From: Glycomyces algeriensis
Lineage (GTDB): Bacteria; Actinomycetota; Actinomycetes; Mycobacteriales; Micromonosporaceae
NCBI RefSeq assembly: GCF_027622855.1
Contig: NZ_JAPZVR010000015.1
Location: 52,578 to 95,595 of the forward strand
Reading direction: 5' to 3'
DNA length: 43,018 bases
The notes beneath the pieces were generated by a model that saw only the letters and a program-made list of their open reading frames with translations, was not told the DNA's origin and searched no databases. The position numbers and the translations under genes were made by a program. This document shows, one piece after another, positions 1-6,624 of this stretch. Positions within the stretch are counted from its first letter, which is position 1, and each line of letters begins with the position of its first letter.

Positions 1-115
1 GACCGCGGAGGGGCCGATGCATACCGGTGTTGTATGCATCGGCCCCGACAACGCAGCGAGCGGGCGAATGGGCCGGATAACGACCGGTCTGATGCACAGG
101 ACAGGCCCTAAGCCC
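1..115. repeat. Repeat family copy A, hairpin-containing, truncated at window start
   Basis: This is a non-coding copy of a repeat also found at 20.95, 22.78 and 24.65 kb. It shares the block from about 47 to 87 (GACAACGCAGCGAGCGGG, then a GGGCCGGATA stretch) with the copy at 24.65 kb. Its centre is a perfect 15-bp stem, GGGGCCGATGCATAC at 10-24 pairing with 32-46, around a 7-nt loop. The left end is cut off by the window edge, so the terminal repeat is not visible. The right end beyond about 87 differs from the other copies. Confidence 0.75.
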
Positions 116-127
116 GAGGCGGTGCGG

Positions 128-158
128 TGTCGCGAGGCGCTACGGTGGCCTCGCGACA
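128..158. promoter_or_regulatory. 11-bp perfect inverted repeat with -10-like core, upstream of the DUF2871 gene
   Basis: TGTCGCGAGGC at 128-138 is mirrored exactly by GCCTCGCGACA at 148-158. The spacer is 9 nt and holds TACGGT (141-146), which resembles an actinobacterial -10 box (TANNNT). The repeat ends 45 bp before the GTG at 204. This arrangement suits a repressor site overlapping a promoter, but an RNA hairpin is equally possible. Confidence 0.4.
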
Positions 159-203
159 TCCGCATCACCCGCCCCACCGGTGACCGATCCCCCGAGGTGC
201 CAA

Positions 204-668
204 GTGAAACTGCTCTTCCACACCGCCAACGTCTACATGATCCTGGGCCTGGTCAGCGGCCTGTACTACCGCGAGCTCACCCACCTCAGCGACTTCGAGG
301 GCGAGACGCGCCTGAGCGTCGTCCACACCCACCTGCTCGCGCTCGGCATGCTGTTCTTCCTCATCGCGCTCGCGCTCGAGAAGGTCTTCGCCCTCAGCGA
401 GAGCCGCCTCTTCAAGTGGTTCTACTGGGTCTACAACGGCGGCCTGGCCCTCACGGTGGCCGTGCTGATCCTGCGCGGGACCCTCACGGTCCTCGACGCC
501 GAGCCGACCGGCGCCGCCGACTCCGCGCTCGCCGGCATCGCCGGATTCGGGCACATCGTGCTGACCGTCGGCCTGATCCTGTTCTTCCACACCATCGAGA
601 AGCGCATCAAGGCCGAGCAGCGGCCCGACGAGGCCGCCGAGGCCGAGCCCGAGCCCGCCGCGGCCTAG
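204..668 (+). CDS. DUF2871 family small membrane protein
   Basis: This is a protein of 154 residues with four hydrophobic segments, matching what I recall of DUF2871 (function unknown). Family-like sections are an N-terminal helix ending in GLVSGLYYREL, a VVHTHLLALGMLFFL helix, and helices around VAVLILRG and GHIVLTVGLILFF. The tail is basic, then acidic and Ala/Pro-rich, and probably cytoplasmic. I chose the GTG at 204 rather than the GTG at 180. The family begins with a short basic start directly before the first helix, and GAGGTG lies 5 nt upstream of 204. A strong bidirectional terminator follows. No partner gene suggests a role. Confidence 0.85.
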   Translation: MKLLFHTANVYMILGLVSGLYYRELTHLSDFEGETRLSVVHTHLLALGMLFFLIALALEKVFALSESRLFKWFYWVYNGGLALTVAVLILRGTLTVLDAEPTGAADSALAGIAGFGHIVLTVGLILFFHTIEKRIKAEQRPDEAAEAEPEPAAA

Positions 669-688
669 ACACGAGCCCAGCCCGAATA

Positions 689-730
689 CGAAGTCGGGGC
701 CGGAGGCATGCGCCTCCGGCCCAGACTTCG
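689..730. terminator. Bidirectional intrinsic terminator
   Basis: GGGCCGGAGGC (697-707) pairs with 712-722 around an ATGC loop. The stem is extended by CGAAGTC (689-695) pairing with GACTTCG (724-730) across one mismatch. It lies between the convergent DUF2871 gene (ends 668) and the oxidoreductase gene (ends 737), so it can serve both. Confidence 0.85.
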
Positions 731-736
731 TTCGGA

Positions 737-1678
737 CTATTCGATGAGGAGCACGGTCTTGCCGCGCGACTTGCCCGCCTTCAAGCGCGCCAAGGCCTCC
801 GCGGCCCCTTCCAGCGGCACCTCGTAGTCGATGCGCAGCCGCAGCTGCCCGTGCTCGACCGCCTCAGCGAGGGACTTGAGCGTCGCCGGCCGGGCGTTCG
901 CGTAGAGGTTCGCGCCGCGCAGGCCGCGCGTGGCGAGCACTTCGTCGTCGACCGCGCCGTTGGAGGAGACGATCACCCCGTTCGGCTTGAGCAGGGCCGC
1001 GATCGGCTCGATCTCGCCGGGACCGGAGATGAGGTCCACAATGGCGTCGATGCCGTCGGGGTGGGCGAGGCGCACCTGGTCGGTGGTGGGCCCCTGCGTG
1101 AAGTCCACGGTCTCGGCCGCGCCGAGCTCGCGCAGGTACACGGCGGTGTCGGGGTCGGTCGTGCCGATGACGCGGACGCCCTGCGCGGCGGCGAGCTGCA
1201 CCGCGGCCTGGCCGACGCCGCCCGAAGCGCCGTTGACGAGCAGCGTGCAGCCGGGGCCGATCCCGGTGCCCTCCACGAAGTCGTGCGCCGCGGCGCCGGC
1301 GGTCGGCAGGGCCGCCGCGGTGGCGAACGAGAGGCCCGCGGGCATACGGGCGAGCTTGGCGGCCTTGGCGACCGCGTACTCCGCGTAGGAGCCCCGGCCG
1401 TGCTGGACGTCCATGAACTGGCCGAAGACCCGCTCGCCCGGCTCGAAGTCCGCGCCCTCGCCGACCCGCTCCACCGTGCCCGCGCCGTCGGAGCCGAGCA
1501 CGAGCGGGAAGGCGTGCTCGACCGATCCGCGCATCGCGCCTTCGATGACCTTGAAGTCGAACGGGTTCACCCCCGCCGCGGCCAGGCGCACCAGCACCTC
1601 GCCGGGGCCCGGCTCGGGGACGGGCAGATCGGCGACGCCCGGTTCGGCGTCGAAATCGGTCACAACAACGGCATGCAT
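737..1678 (-). CDS. NADP-dependent zinc-free medium-chain oxidoreductase (quinone oxidoreductase-like)
   Basis: This is a 313-residue member of the medium-chain dehydrogenase/reductase superfamily. It has an N-terminal GroES-like fold with the AAGVNPFDFKVIEG segment typical of quinone reductase/zeta-crystallin-like enzymes. A Rossmann NADPH site follows, with GASGGVG at residues 150-156. The cysteine/histidine zinc ligands of alcohol dehydrogenases are absent, so it is probably a zinc-independent enone or quinone reductase. The substrate cannot be read from the sequence. An in-frame TTG lies two codons upstream (1684), but the ATG at 1678 has GGAAGGG 6 nt before it and fits family N-termini. 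It is monocistronic. Confidence 0.88.
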   Translation of the reverse strand: MHAVVVTDFDAEPGVADLPVPEPGPGEVLVRLAAAGVNPFDFKVIEGAMRGSVEHAFPLVLGSDGAGTVERVGEGADFEPGERVFGQFMDVQHGRGSYAEYAVAKAAKLARMPAGLSFATAAALPTAGAAAHDFVEGTGIGPGCTLLVNGASGGVGQAAVQLAAAQGVRVIGTTDPDTAVYLRELGAAETVDFTQGPTTDQVRLAHPDGIDAIVDLISGPGEIEPIAALLKPNGVIVSSNGAVDDEVLATRGLRGANLYANARPATLKSLAEAVEHGQLRLRIDYEVPLEGAAEALARLKAGKSRGKTVLLIE

Positions 1679-1875
1679 GGACAACCCTTCCGTTCGGCCC
1701 GAATCTACACCGGTCCACGAGTGCGGTTCAGGCGTTCAGGCCTGCACGGCGGGCCCGGTGCACCGCGTTCGAGTACGCTGCACCCTGGCGCTGCACCCGG
1801 CGCAGCACAATAGAGCCCCGCGCGCCCCGCGGGCGCGAGCCCCCGCACAACCCGATCCTGCCCGAGGAGTGCCCC

Positions 1876-2490
1876 ATGTCCTCATGGATGAACCGCGCCG
1901 TCCGCCGCGGGCGCATCCACGGCCGCCTCATGCTCGTCCTCGTCGCGGTCGTCGTCCTCGCCTCGGCCGCCGCGATCTGGCAGTTCAGCACGCTCCGCGA
2001 CGGCCACGACCCCGACCTCGCCCGGTTCGACGACGAGGAGACGACCACCGAGAGCAGCGCGGCCGCCGCCGAGACCCCGGCGAGCAGCGCCCCGGCGCCG
2101 GCCTCCCCCACCGTCTCTGCGTCACCGACCGAGGCGGCCTCGAGCAGCGCCGCCCCGAGCGCACCGGCGCCGACCACCGAAGCCGTCGTCAGCGGCCCGC
2201 AGTGCACGGCTACCCTGACCCTCGACAACGAGTGGGGCGAGTCCGTCTCGGTCACGGTGACCGTCGCCGGCACCGGCACCGAACCGGTCGACGGGTGGGA
2301 GGTCCTGATCGGGATCGAGCACCTGAGCGTGACCGCGACCTGGGGCATCACCCACATCGAGGGCGAACGCTACGGCGACATCCTGTTCAACGCGGCCATC
2401 GACCCCGGCGACAGCGTCGACGCCAGCTTCCAGGCCGACGTGCAGGGAGACTACGAGATCCCCGCGACGGTGCCCTGCACGCCGGTCTGA
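1876..2490 (+). CDS. Membrane-anchored protein with Ser/Ala/Pro linker and CBM2-like domain
   Basis: This protein of 204 residues starts with a short basic cytoplasmic N-terminus and one membrane helix (about residues 18-36). A linker rich in Ser, Ala, Pro, Thr and Glu follows (about 50-110). The C-terminal domain of about 90 residues begins CTATLTLDNEWG and contains a VDGWEV segment and a late PGDSVDASF segment. These are the landmarks of family 2 carbohydrate-binding modules, including two cysteines near the domain ends (about residues 112 and 201) that would form the usual disulfide. No catalytic domain is attached. It probably displays a polysaccharide- or wall-binding module at the cell surface. 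GAGGAG precedes the ATG by 6 nt. It converges on the OsmC gene with only 4 bp between them. Confidence 0.7.
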   Translation: MSSWMNRAVRRGRIHGRLMLVLVAVVVLASAAAIWQFSTLRDGHDPDLARFDDEETTTESSAAAAETPASSAPAPASPTVSASPTEAASSSAAPSAPAPTTEAVVSGPQCTATLTLDNEWGESVSVTVTVAGTGTEPVDGWEVLIGIEHLSVTATWGITHIEGERYGDILFNAAIDPGDSVDASFQADVQGDYEIPATVPCTPV

Positions 2491-2494
2491 GCGT

Positions 2495-2965
2495 TCATCC
2501 GATGTGGATGGTCGCGCGGTGGTGGACCGGGAAGTTCACCGAGTTCGCGATGAAGCAGTCCTTGCTCGCGTCGTGGTGCAGCGCCATCGCCCGGTCGGCC
2601 TTCTCGGGGTCGGCGATCGTGACGACCGGAGCGAGCGTCACCGAACTGAAGCGCCCGCCGTGCCCGTCCTCGGCCATGGTGCCGGTCGCGGTGTCCTCGT
2701 AGGCCGTGACGACCAGCCGCTCACGCGCGCACAGCGACAGGTACGTGAGCATGTGGCAGTCGGCGAGGCTGGCGACCAGCAGCTCCTCGGGGTTCCAGCG
2801 CTCGGGCTGGCCGCGGAACGCGGGGTCGGCGCTGGCCCGGATCACCGGCTTGCCGGCGGCGATGAGGTCGTGGTCGCGCCCGTAGGCGCGGTAGTTCGCG
2901 GTGCCTTCGCCGGTGTTGCCGGTCCAGCGCATCGTGATCTCGTAGTGGTGCTCGCGGCCGCTCAT
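2495..2965 (-). CDS. OsmC family peroxidase-like protein
   Basis: This is a 156-residue OsmC/Ohr superfamily protein. The two conserved redox cysteines are present: Cys70 in SLADCHM and Cys137 in DASKDCFIAN. So is the WNPEELLVASLADC core that forms the dimer interface. The family reduces organic or fatty-acid hydroperoxides using lipoylated or other dithiol donors. The ATG at 2965 has GGAAGGAG 6 nt upstream. It is the last gene of a minus-strand run with the NmrA-like SDR and the AlkZ-like glycosylase. The open frame of the glycosylase gene overlaps its first 245 bp, which is discussed under that gene. Confidence 0.9.
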   Translation of the reverse strand: MSGREHHYEITMRWTGNTGEGTANYRAYGRDHDLIAAGKPVIRASADPAFRGQPERWNPEELLVASLADCHMLTYLSLCARERLVVTAYEDTATGTMAEDGHGGRFSSVTLAPVVTIADPEKADRAMALHHDASKDCFIANSVNFPVHHRATIHIG

Positions 2966-4151
2966 GGCGGGCTCCTTCCGGTGCGGGGGCGGGGCGTGGC
3001 CGAAATCGTAACCGAGGGGCGAGCAGTTCCGTGCGGCCTGCGGGAAGCCGCGGCCACCAGTGGCGGTAGCGGGAGTAGGCGTCGGGGTCGCGGTCGGCGA
3101 GGAGCGCGGCGAGCGCTGCGGCTTCGGCGGCGAGCCCGGTCCAGTCGTCGTCGGTGAGCGGCCGGAACGCGGTGGCCTCGATGCCTGCGGGGGTGGTGCG
3201 CCAGACGCCGGCGGCGCGGCCGTCGACGAGGATCATCGGGAGGACGTCGCCGTTGCTGCGGATCACGTGGGCGCGCAGGTCGGCGGGGATGGTGCGGCTG
3301 CGGTCGTGGTAGGCGAGGAAGACGTTGTCCCACATGGCCATCAGGCGCGGCGGCGCAGGCGTCTCGGGGTCGGGGATCGGGGCTTCAGGGAGGTCGTAGA
3401 GGGTTTCGCCCTGCGGGCCTTCGTGTTGGCGGAGCTGCCCGCCGAGGGCTTTGACGGCCTGCTTGACCCGGCCGCGCTGGACCATCGCGAACTGGGCGAC
3501 GTCCGGGACCGTCGCGGGGCCGAATCCGGCGAGGTAGCGCAGGACCAGGTCCGCGAGCGCCCGGTCGGCGGCGTCGCGGTCGCCGAGCGCGGGCAGGTCC
3601 CGCGGGGCGAGGTAGGCGACCTTCTCGTTGAACCGCCACGGGCCGCCGAGCGGGACGCGCAGCAGCGGCGCGTACTGGCGGATGCCAGGCCAGGCGGCCT
3701 TCGCGGTGTCGGGGCCGAGCGTTTCGGCGAGACGGGCTTCGCAGTCGCGGGCCGTGCGGGTCTCGGCGGTGAAGGCGAGCATGTCGCCGCAGTGGCGGGC
3801 GGCCTCGGCCGCGGTGATGCCGGCTTCAGTGATGCGGCTGCCGAGTTTCGCGGCGTAGAGGGAGGGCTCGGTGGCCTCGCGGAACGGCCGGTAGTCCGCG
3901 GCGGCGACGGCGTGGAGGGTCATGCGGATCGGGTTGCCGCGCACCAGGTCGAATGCGGTGAAGGCGGCGTCGAGGTCGGCCGGGTCGAAGCCCTCGACGC
4001 GGTTCCACAGTCCGATGTAGGGGGACGCGGGCGACTGGGCCTGGACGGCGACGGCGGCGCGGACGGCGCCGACCACGTCGTTCGGCCGGCGCCGCAGGAG
4101 GGACTGCCGGTCGAGGGTCGCGCGGTTGAGGTGGTCGGCGGTGAGCTGCAT
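2721..4151 (-). CDS. AlkZ-like winged-helix DNA glycosylase (HTH_42), 3' end abnormal
   Basis: The first 375 or so residues match the winged-helix DNA-binding HTH_42/AlkZ family. AlkZ of Streptomyces sahachiroi unhooks azinomycin interstrand crosslinks by base excision using a Gln-x-Gln pair. Here VQAQSP places Gln37 and Gln39 at the same positions, so activity on alkylated bases is plausible. The family normally ends near the HWW..LPA segment seen here (about nt 3040). Instead the frame runs on through CGG TTA CGA TTT, codons foreign to this genome including the rare Leu TTA, and then 245 bp into the OsmC gene. In another frame a TGA at 2962-2964 would give a neat ATGA overlap with OsmC. A frameshift or lost stop near 3010-3030 is therefore likely. 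Start: ATG, 5 bp after the SDR stop. Confidence 0.72.
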   Translation of the reverse strand: MQLTADHLNRATLDRQSLLRRRPNDVVGAVRAAVAVQAQSPASPYIGLWNRVEGFDPADLDAAFTAFDLVRGNPIRMTLHAVAAADYRPFREATEPSLYAAKLGSRITEAGITAAEAARHCGDMLAFTAETRTARDCEARLAETLGPDTAKAAWPGIRQYAPLLRVPLGGPWRFNEKVAYLAPRDLPALGDRDAADRALADLVLRYLAGFGPATVPDVAQFAMVQRGRVKQAVKALGGQLRQHEGPQGETLYDLPEAPIPDPETPAPPRLMAMWDNVFLAYHDRSRTIPADLRAHVIRSNGDVLPMILVDGRAAGVWRTTPAGIEATAFRPLTDDDWTGLAAEAAALAALLADRDPDAYSRYRHWWPRLPAGRTELLAPRLRFRPRPAPAPEGARHERPRAPLRDHDALDRQHRRRHRELPRLRARPRPHRRRQAGDPGQRRPRVPRPARALEPRGAAGRQPRRLPHAHVPVAVRA

Positions 4152-4156
4152 GGGCG

Positions 4157-4981
4157 TCAGCGTCGCAGGTACTCGGCGAAGGTCATCGGGGGCGTCCCGG
4201 TGAGCCGCTCGACGTCGCCGGGCGCGGTGGCGAAGCGGGCCTCGCGCACGGAGCGGAACATGCTGGCGTAAGCCTCGATGAGCCATTCGGGCTCGCCGTC
4301 CGCGGCGAGGCGGGCGCGGTAGTCGGCGTCGTCGATCGGCTGGTAGCGCAAGGGTTTTCCGAGTGCCGCGGTCACGGCGGCGGCGATCTGGTCGCCGGTG
4401 AGGGCTTCGGGTCCGGTGAGGTCGACGACGCCTTCGAGGCGGGCGGTAGCGGCGGCGGCCAGCGCGCGAGAGACGTCCTCGCGGGCGACGAAGGAGGTGC
4501 CGGGGGCGCCGTCGCCGAGGGGCAGGACGAGTTCGCCGGTCGCCGTTGCGGTCTCGAGCCACGTGTCGGCGAAGAAGTCGGCGAAGACGCCAGTGCGGGC
4601 GAGGCAGTGGGGGCGGTCGGCGAGGAGCGCTTCGGTCTCGCGGTGGCCGGGCGCGTAGTAGAAGCGCGTGTCCGGGGCGATGTCGATGATGCTCGTGTAG
4701 ACGATGTGGACGTCCGGGGCGCAGGCGGCGATGACGTTGCGGTGGTGCCGGGCCATGGTCTCGGCGATGCCGTCGCTGGAGACCATCACGAGCGTGTCGA
4801 GGCCGCGGAGCGCCTCGGCCAGGGAGGCGGGGTCGTCGTAGTCGGCGCGGCGGGCGGTGACCCCGGGCGGGAGGGCCTCGGGTCGCCGGGCGAGGGCGAC
4901 GAGGTCGTCCCGTCCGGCGGCGCGGAGGTGGCGGATGACGCCCGAGCCTACGCCTCCGGTCGCGCCGGTGATGCCGATCAT
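4157..4981 (-). CDS. NmrA-like atypical SDR, NAD(P)-binding
   Basis: This is a 274-residue atypical short-chain dehydrogenase of the NmrA/HSCARG type. It opens with MIGITGATGGVGSGVIRHL, which contains the GxxGxxG dinucleotide motif. It later has a VYTSIID segment and a mid-protein YYAPGHRETEALL segment. Family members are NADPH sensors or quinone reductases rather than classical Tyr-Lys dehydrogenases, and I do not see a clear YxxxK motif. I chose the ATG at 4981 over an in-frame TTG at 4996 because GGAG lies 5 nt before it. It is the first gene of the SDR/AlkZ-like/OsmC run, with 5 bp before the next start, so a shared stress role is plausible but not proven. Confidence 0.85.
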   Translation of the reverse strand: MIGITGATGGVGSGVIRHLRAAGRDDLVALARRPEALPPGVTARRADYDDPASLAEALRGLDTLVMVSSDGIAETMARHHRNVIAACAPDVHIVYTSIIDIAPDTRFYYAPGHRETEALLADRPHCLARTGVFADFFADTWLETATATGELVLPLGDGAPGTSFVAREDVSRALAAAATARLEGVVDLTGPEALTGDQIAAAVTAALGKPLRYQPIDDADYRARLAADGEPEWLIEAYASMFRSVREARFATAPGDVERLTGTPPMTFAEYLRR

Positions 4982-5094
4982 GTTGGCTCCGTTCAAGGTT
5001 CGGCCCCGGTCGCTGGTGCGGCCGGGGCGGGTGGGACTCCTATTGTGCCTGGTGCGAACGGCGGGGAGTCGAACGGAGGTGCGGTCAGGCGCGT

Positions 5095-5123
5095 CGGGGC
5101 CGGCTCCTGGCGGACCGGCCCCG
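5095..5123 (-). terminator. Intrinsic terminator after the SRPBCC gene
   Basis: CGGGGCCGG (5095-5103) pairs exactly with CCGGCCCCG (5115-5123) across an 11-nt loop. It lies 16 bp beyond the stop of the minus-strand SRPBCC gene and before the SDR gene on the same strand. A weaker GC stem at 5003-5028 lies in the SDR leader. Confidence 0.65.
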
Positions 5124-5138
5124 GCGCCTCCGCGGGGA

Positions 5139-5567
5139 TCAGGCTTTCGCGAGGTAGGCGATGCAGGAGTCGAGCAGCATCTGGCTGCCCTCCTTCGCCA
5201 TGTCGTGCTCCTCCTTGGTGGCGCAGGTCTGCGAGATGGTGAGGCGGGTGCGGTCCTCGCCGAGGTCGACCAGGTCGAGGCGCATGACCTCTTCGCCGCC
5301 GCCGGGAGTGTCCATGCCCATGACGAGCAGTTCGTGCTCCTCGACCTCGATGTAGCGGCCGGTGATCGGGAACTCCTGGCCGTCGGGGGTGACGACGGTG
5401 GAGGCGTAGCGGCCGTTCGGCGTCGCGTCGAGGGACACCGAGCCCGGCTTCGAGTAGCTCCAGGCCTCGTACGGCTTCTCCTCGGTCCAGGCGGCCCAGA
5501 CGGCGGCGATGGGCGCGTCGGCTTCGGCGGTGAGGGTGTAGGTGAGGCCGGTGTCGTTGGTGCTCAT
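5139..5567 (-). CDS. SRPBCC/AHSA1-like domain protein
   Basis: This 142-residue protein has the layout of the SRPBCC (START/AHSA1-like) hydrophobic-pocket fold. Its opening is DAPIAAVWAAWTEEKPYEAWS, followed by a GRY..TVVTPDGQEFPITGRYIEVEEHELLVM sheet, an LTISQTC strand and a final long helix. Such proteins bind small hydrophobic ligands or act as polyketide-cyclase-like or Hsp90-activator-like proteins, and no specific ligand can be inferred. The ATG at 5567 has AAGGAG 7 nt upstream. A longer frame begins at 5636 but its extra codons look like leader sequence. A terminator follows. Confidence 0.82.
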   Translation of the reverse strand: MSTNDTGLTYTLTAEADAPIAAVWAAWTEEKPYEAWSYSKPGSVSLDATPNGRYASTVVTPDGQEFPITGRYIEVEEHELLVMGMDTPGGGEEVMRLDLVDLGEDRTRLTISQTCATKEEHDMAKEGSQMLLDSCIAYLAKA

Positions 5568-5699
5568 TGCGGTGCTCCTTGGTTCGTGTCGTTCGGTGTT
5601 ATGCCCGTTAAGACGCCGCGGCCGCGCCGGATTCATCGCCGCCGCGAAAAGAATTCTCGGGTCCTCGGCGGGTGGCGCGCGTCTGGGAGAATCTGAGCC

Positions 5700-5717
5700 A
5701 TGGACGTCGAGATCACC
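5700..5717 (+). pseudogene. Orphan gene start interrupted by the IS605 relic
   Basis: An ATG at 5700 starts codons for MDVEIT and runs directly into the IS-like segment, where the frame stops after 12 codons. The upstream GAGAATCTGAGCC resembles a leaderless -10 region placed just before a start codon. The octamer GAGATCAC occurs at 5709-5716 and again at 5869-5876 on the far side of the insert, which suggests an insertion into a former coding sequence. I could not recover a recognisable protein downstream (5877-5990). Confidence 0.35.
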
Positions 5718-5868
5718 TTGACATCCTCTCCGCCCTGAAGACGGGGATTCCCGGCTTTCGGGCGGCCGCTACAGCAGCCCGGCTACGGGTGGGTTCCTCG
5801 TTCTTCCCTCACGGGGTTTCGGAGTCTGCCAGGTCTCCCTGGTCTGACGTCTCCTCCAGAGGTGCTCG
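5718..5868 (-). mobile_element. IS200/IS605 right-end relic (tnpB 3' end / omega-RNA-like), no transposase
   Basis: Read on the minus strand, the segment contains GAGGAACCCACC. It then has a GC hairpin region and ends in a GGGAATCCCCGTC-TTCAG-GGCGGAGAGGATGTCAA block. That order is what I know from the 3' ends of actinobacterial tnpB (OrfB) genes of IS200/IS605 elements, where the tnpB tail, omega-RNA scaffold and right end overlap. No tnpA or tnpB coding sequence is present. An 8-bp direct repeat GAGATCAC flanks the segment at 5709-5716 and 5869-5876. True IS605 elements do not duplicate their target, so the repeat could be chance or could mean another mechanism moved this piece. The rest of the 5568-5996 gap holds nothing else I can support. 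Confidence 0.6.
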
Positions 5869-5996
5869 GAGATCACGGTCTAGCTCCTCGCCGACCTGGG
5901 GACCGCCCGGCCACCGGGAACCCGCTTGGTCCTGCGCCGGGGCGGGCGTAGGTTCGGAGCCGGAGAGTCCACAGACCGGGAGTCGAGGTTCGAGCA

Positions 5997-6578
5997 ATGG
6001 GAAAAACGTATCCGGCGATCAGCGGCCGCCTGCGCGAGTTCATCGAGGCGCAGCCGGTGTACTTCGTGGCGTCCGCGCCCCTCGCCGAGGACGGCCACGT
6101 CAACCTCTCCCCCAAGGGCCACAACGGTTCACTTCAAGTGCTTGACGAGCAGACCGTGGCGTACCTCGACTTCGGCGGCTCCCACGCCGAGACCCACGCG
6201 CACCTGCGCGAGAACGGCCGCATCACCCTCATGTGGTGCGCCTTCTCCGGGCCGCCCAATATCGTGCGCGTCCACGGCACCGGCGAGGCCGTCTACCGCG
6301 ACGACCCGCGCTTCGCGGAGCTGATCCCCCGCTTCGCCGAGGCGGACGGTCCGGGCGTGCGGGCCGTCATCGTGGTGCGCGCCAAGCTCATCACCGACAC
6401 CTGCGGGTACGCCGTGCCGATCATGGAGTACCGCGAGGAGCGGCCGCTGCTGCGCCAGTTCCTGGGACGCAAGAGCGACGACGAGTTCGCCGCGTACTGC
6501 GAGTCCAAGGAGCACAACGCGACCAGCCTCGACGGCCTCCTCGCGCTACCGCTGCCCCTGCCCGCCCGCAAGGACTGA
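5997..6578 (+). CDS. Pyridoxamine 5'-phosphate oxidase-like FMN-binding protein
   Basis: This is a 193-residue PPOX-family split-barrel protein. Landmarks are YFVASAPLAEDGHVNLSPKGHNG near the N-terminus, YLDFGGSHAETHAHLRENGRITLMW in the middle and the IVRVHGTGEAVYRDDPRF strand. Members bind FMN, F420 or haem and act as flavin-linked oxidoreductases. Complete pyridoxamine oxidase function is unlikely, because the substrate-binding C-terminus of PdxH is absent. The ATG at 5997 has only a weak purine-rich GAGG upstream. It is monocistronic and ends in a strong terminator shared with the convergent monooxygenase gene. Confidence 0.88.
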   Translation: MGKTYPAISGRLREFIEAQPVYFVASAPLAEDGHVNLSPKGHNGSLQVLDEQTVAYLDFGGSHAETHAHLRENGRITLMWCAFSGPPNIVRVHGTGEAVYRDDPRFAELIPRFAEADGPGVRAVIVVRAKLITDTCGYAVPIMEYREERPLLRQFLGRKSDDEFAAYCESKEHNATSLDGLLALPLPLPARKD

Positions 6579-6584
6579 GCGCGC

Positions 6585-6618
6585 CGAAGGGCCGCACCGG
6601 AACCGGTGCGGCCCTTCG
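6585..6618. terminator. Bidirectional intrinsic terminator
   Basis: CGAAGGGCCGCACCGG (6585-6600) is followed by AA and its exact complement at 6603-6618. It sits between the stop of the PPOX gene (6578) and the stop of the convergent FAD monooxygenase gene (6625). Confidence 0.9.
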
Positions 6619-6624
6619 CGGCGC

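Noticed and set aside
17..1813. 598-codon open frame on the plus strand at the window start
   Set aside because: It runs through repeat copy A, the DUF2871 gene in a wrong frame and the antisense of the oxidoreductase. It is Arg-rich and has no family likeness, a typical GC-rich shadow frame.
4990..5035. GC stem at 5003-5028 considered as a riboswitch in the SDR leader
   Set aside because: Only a 7-bp stem with a 12-nt loop is visible and no conserved riboswitch core can be recognised. It may be incidental GC pairing.
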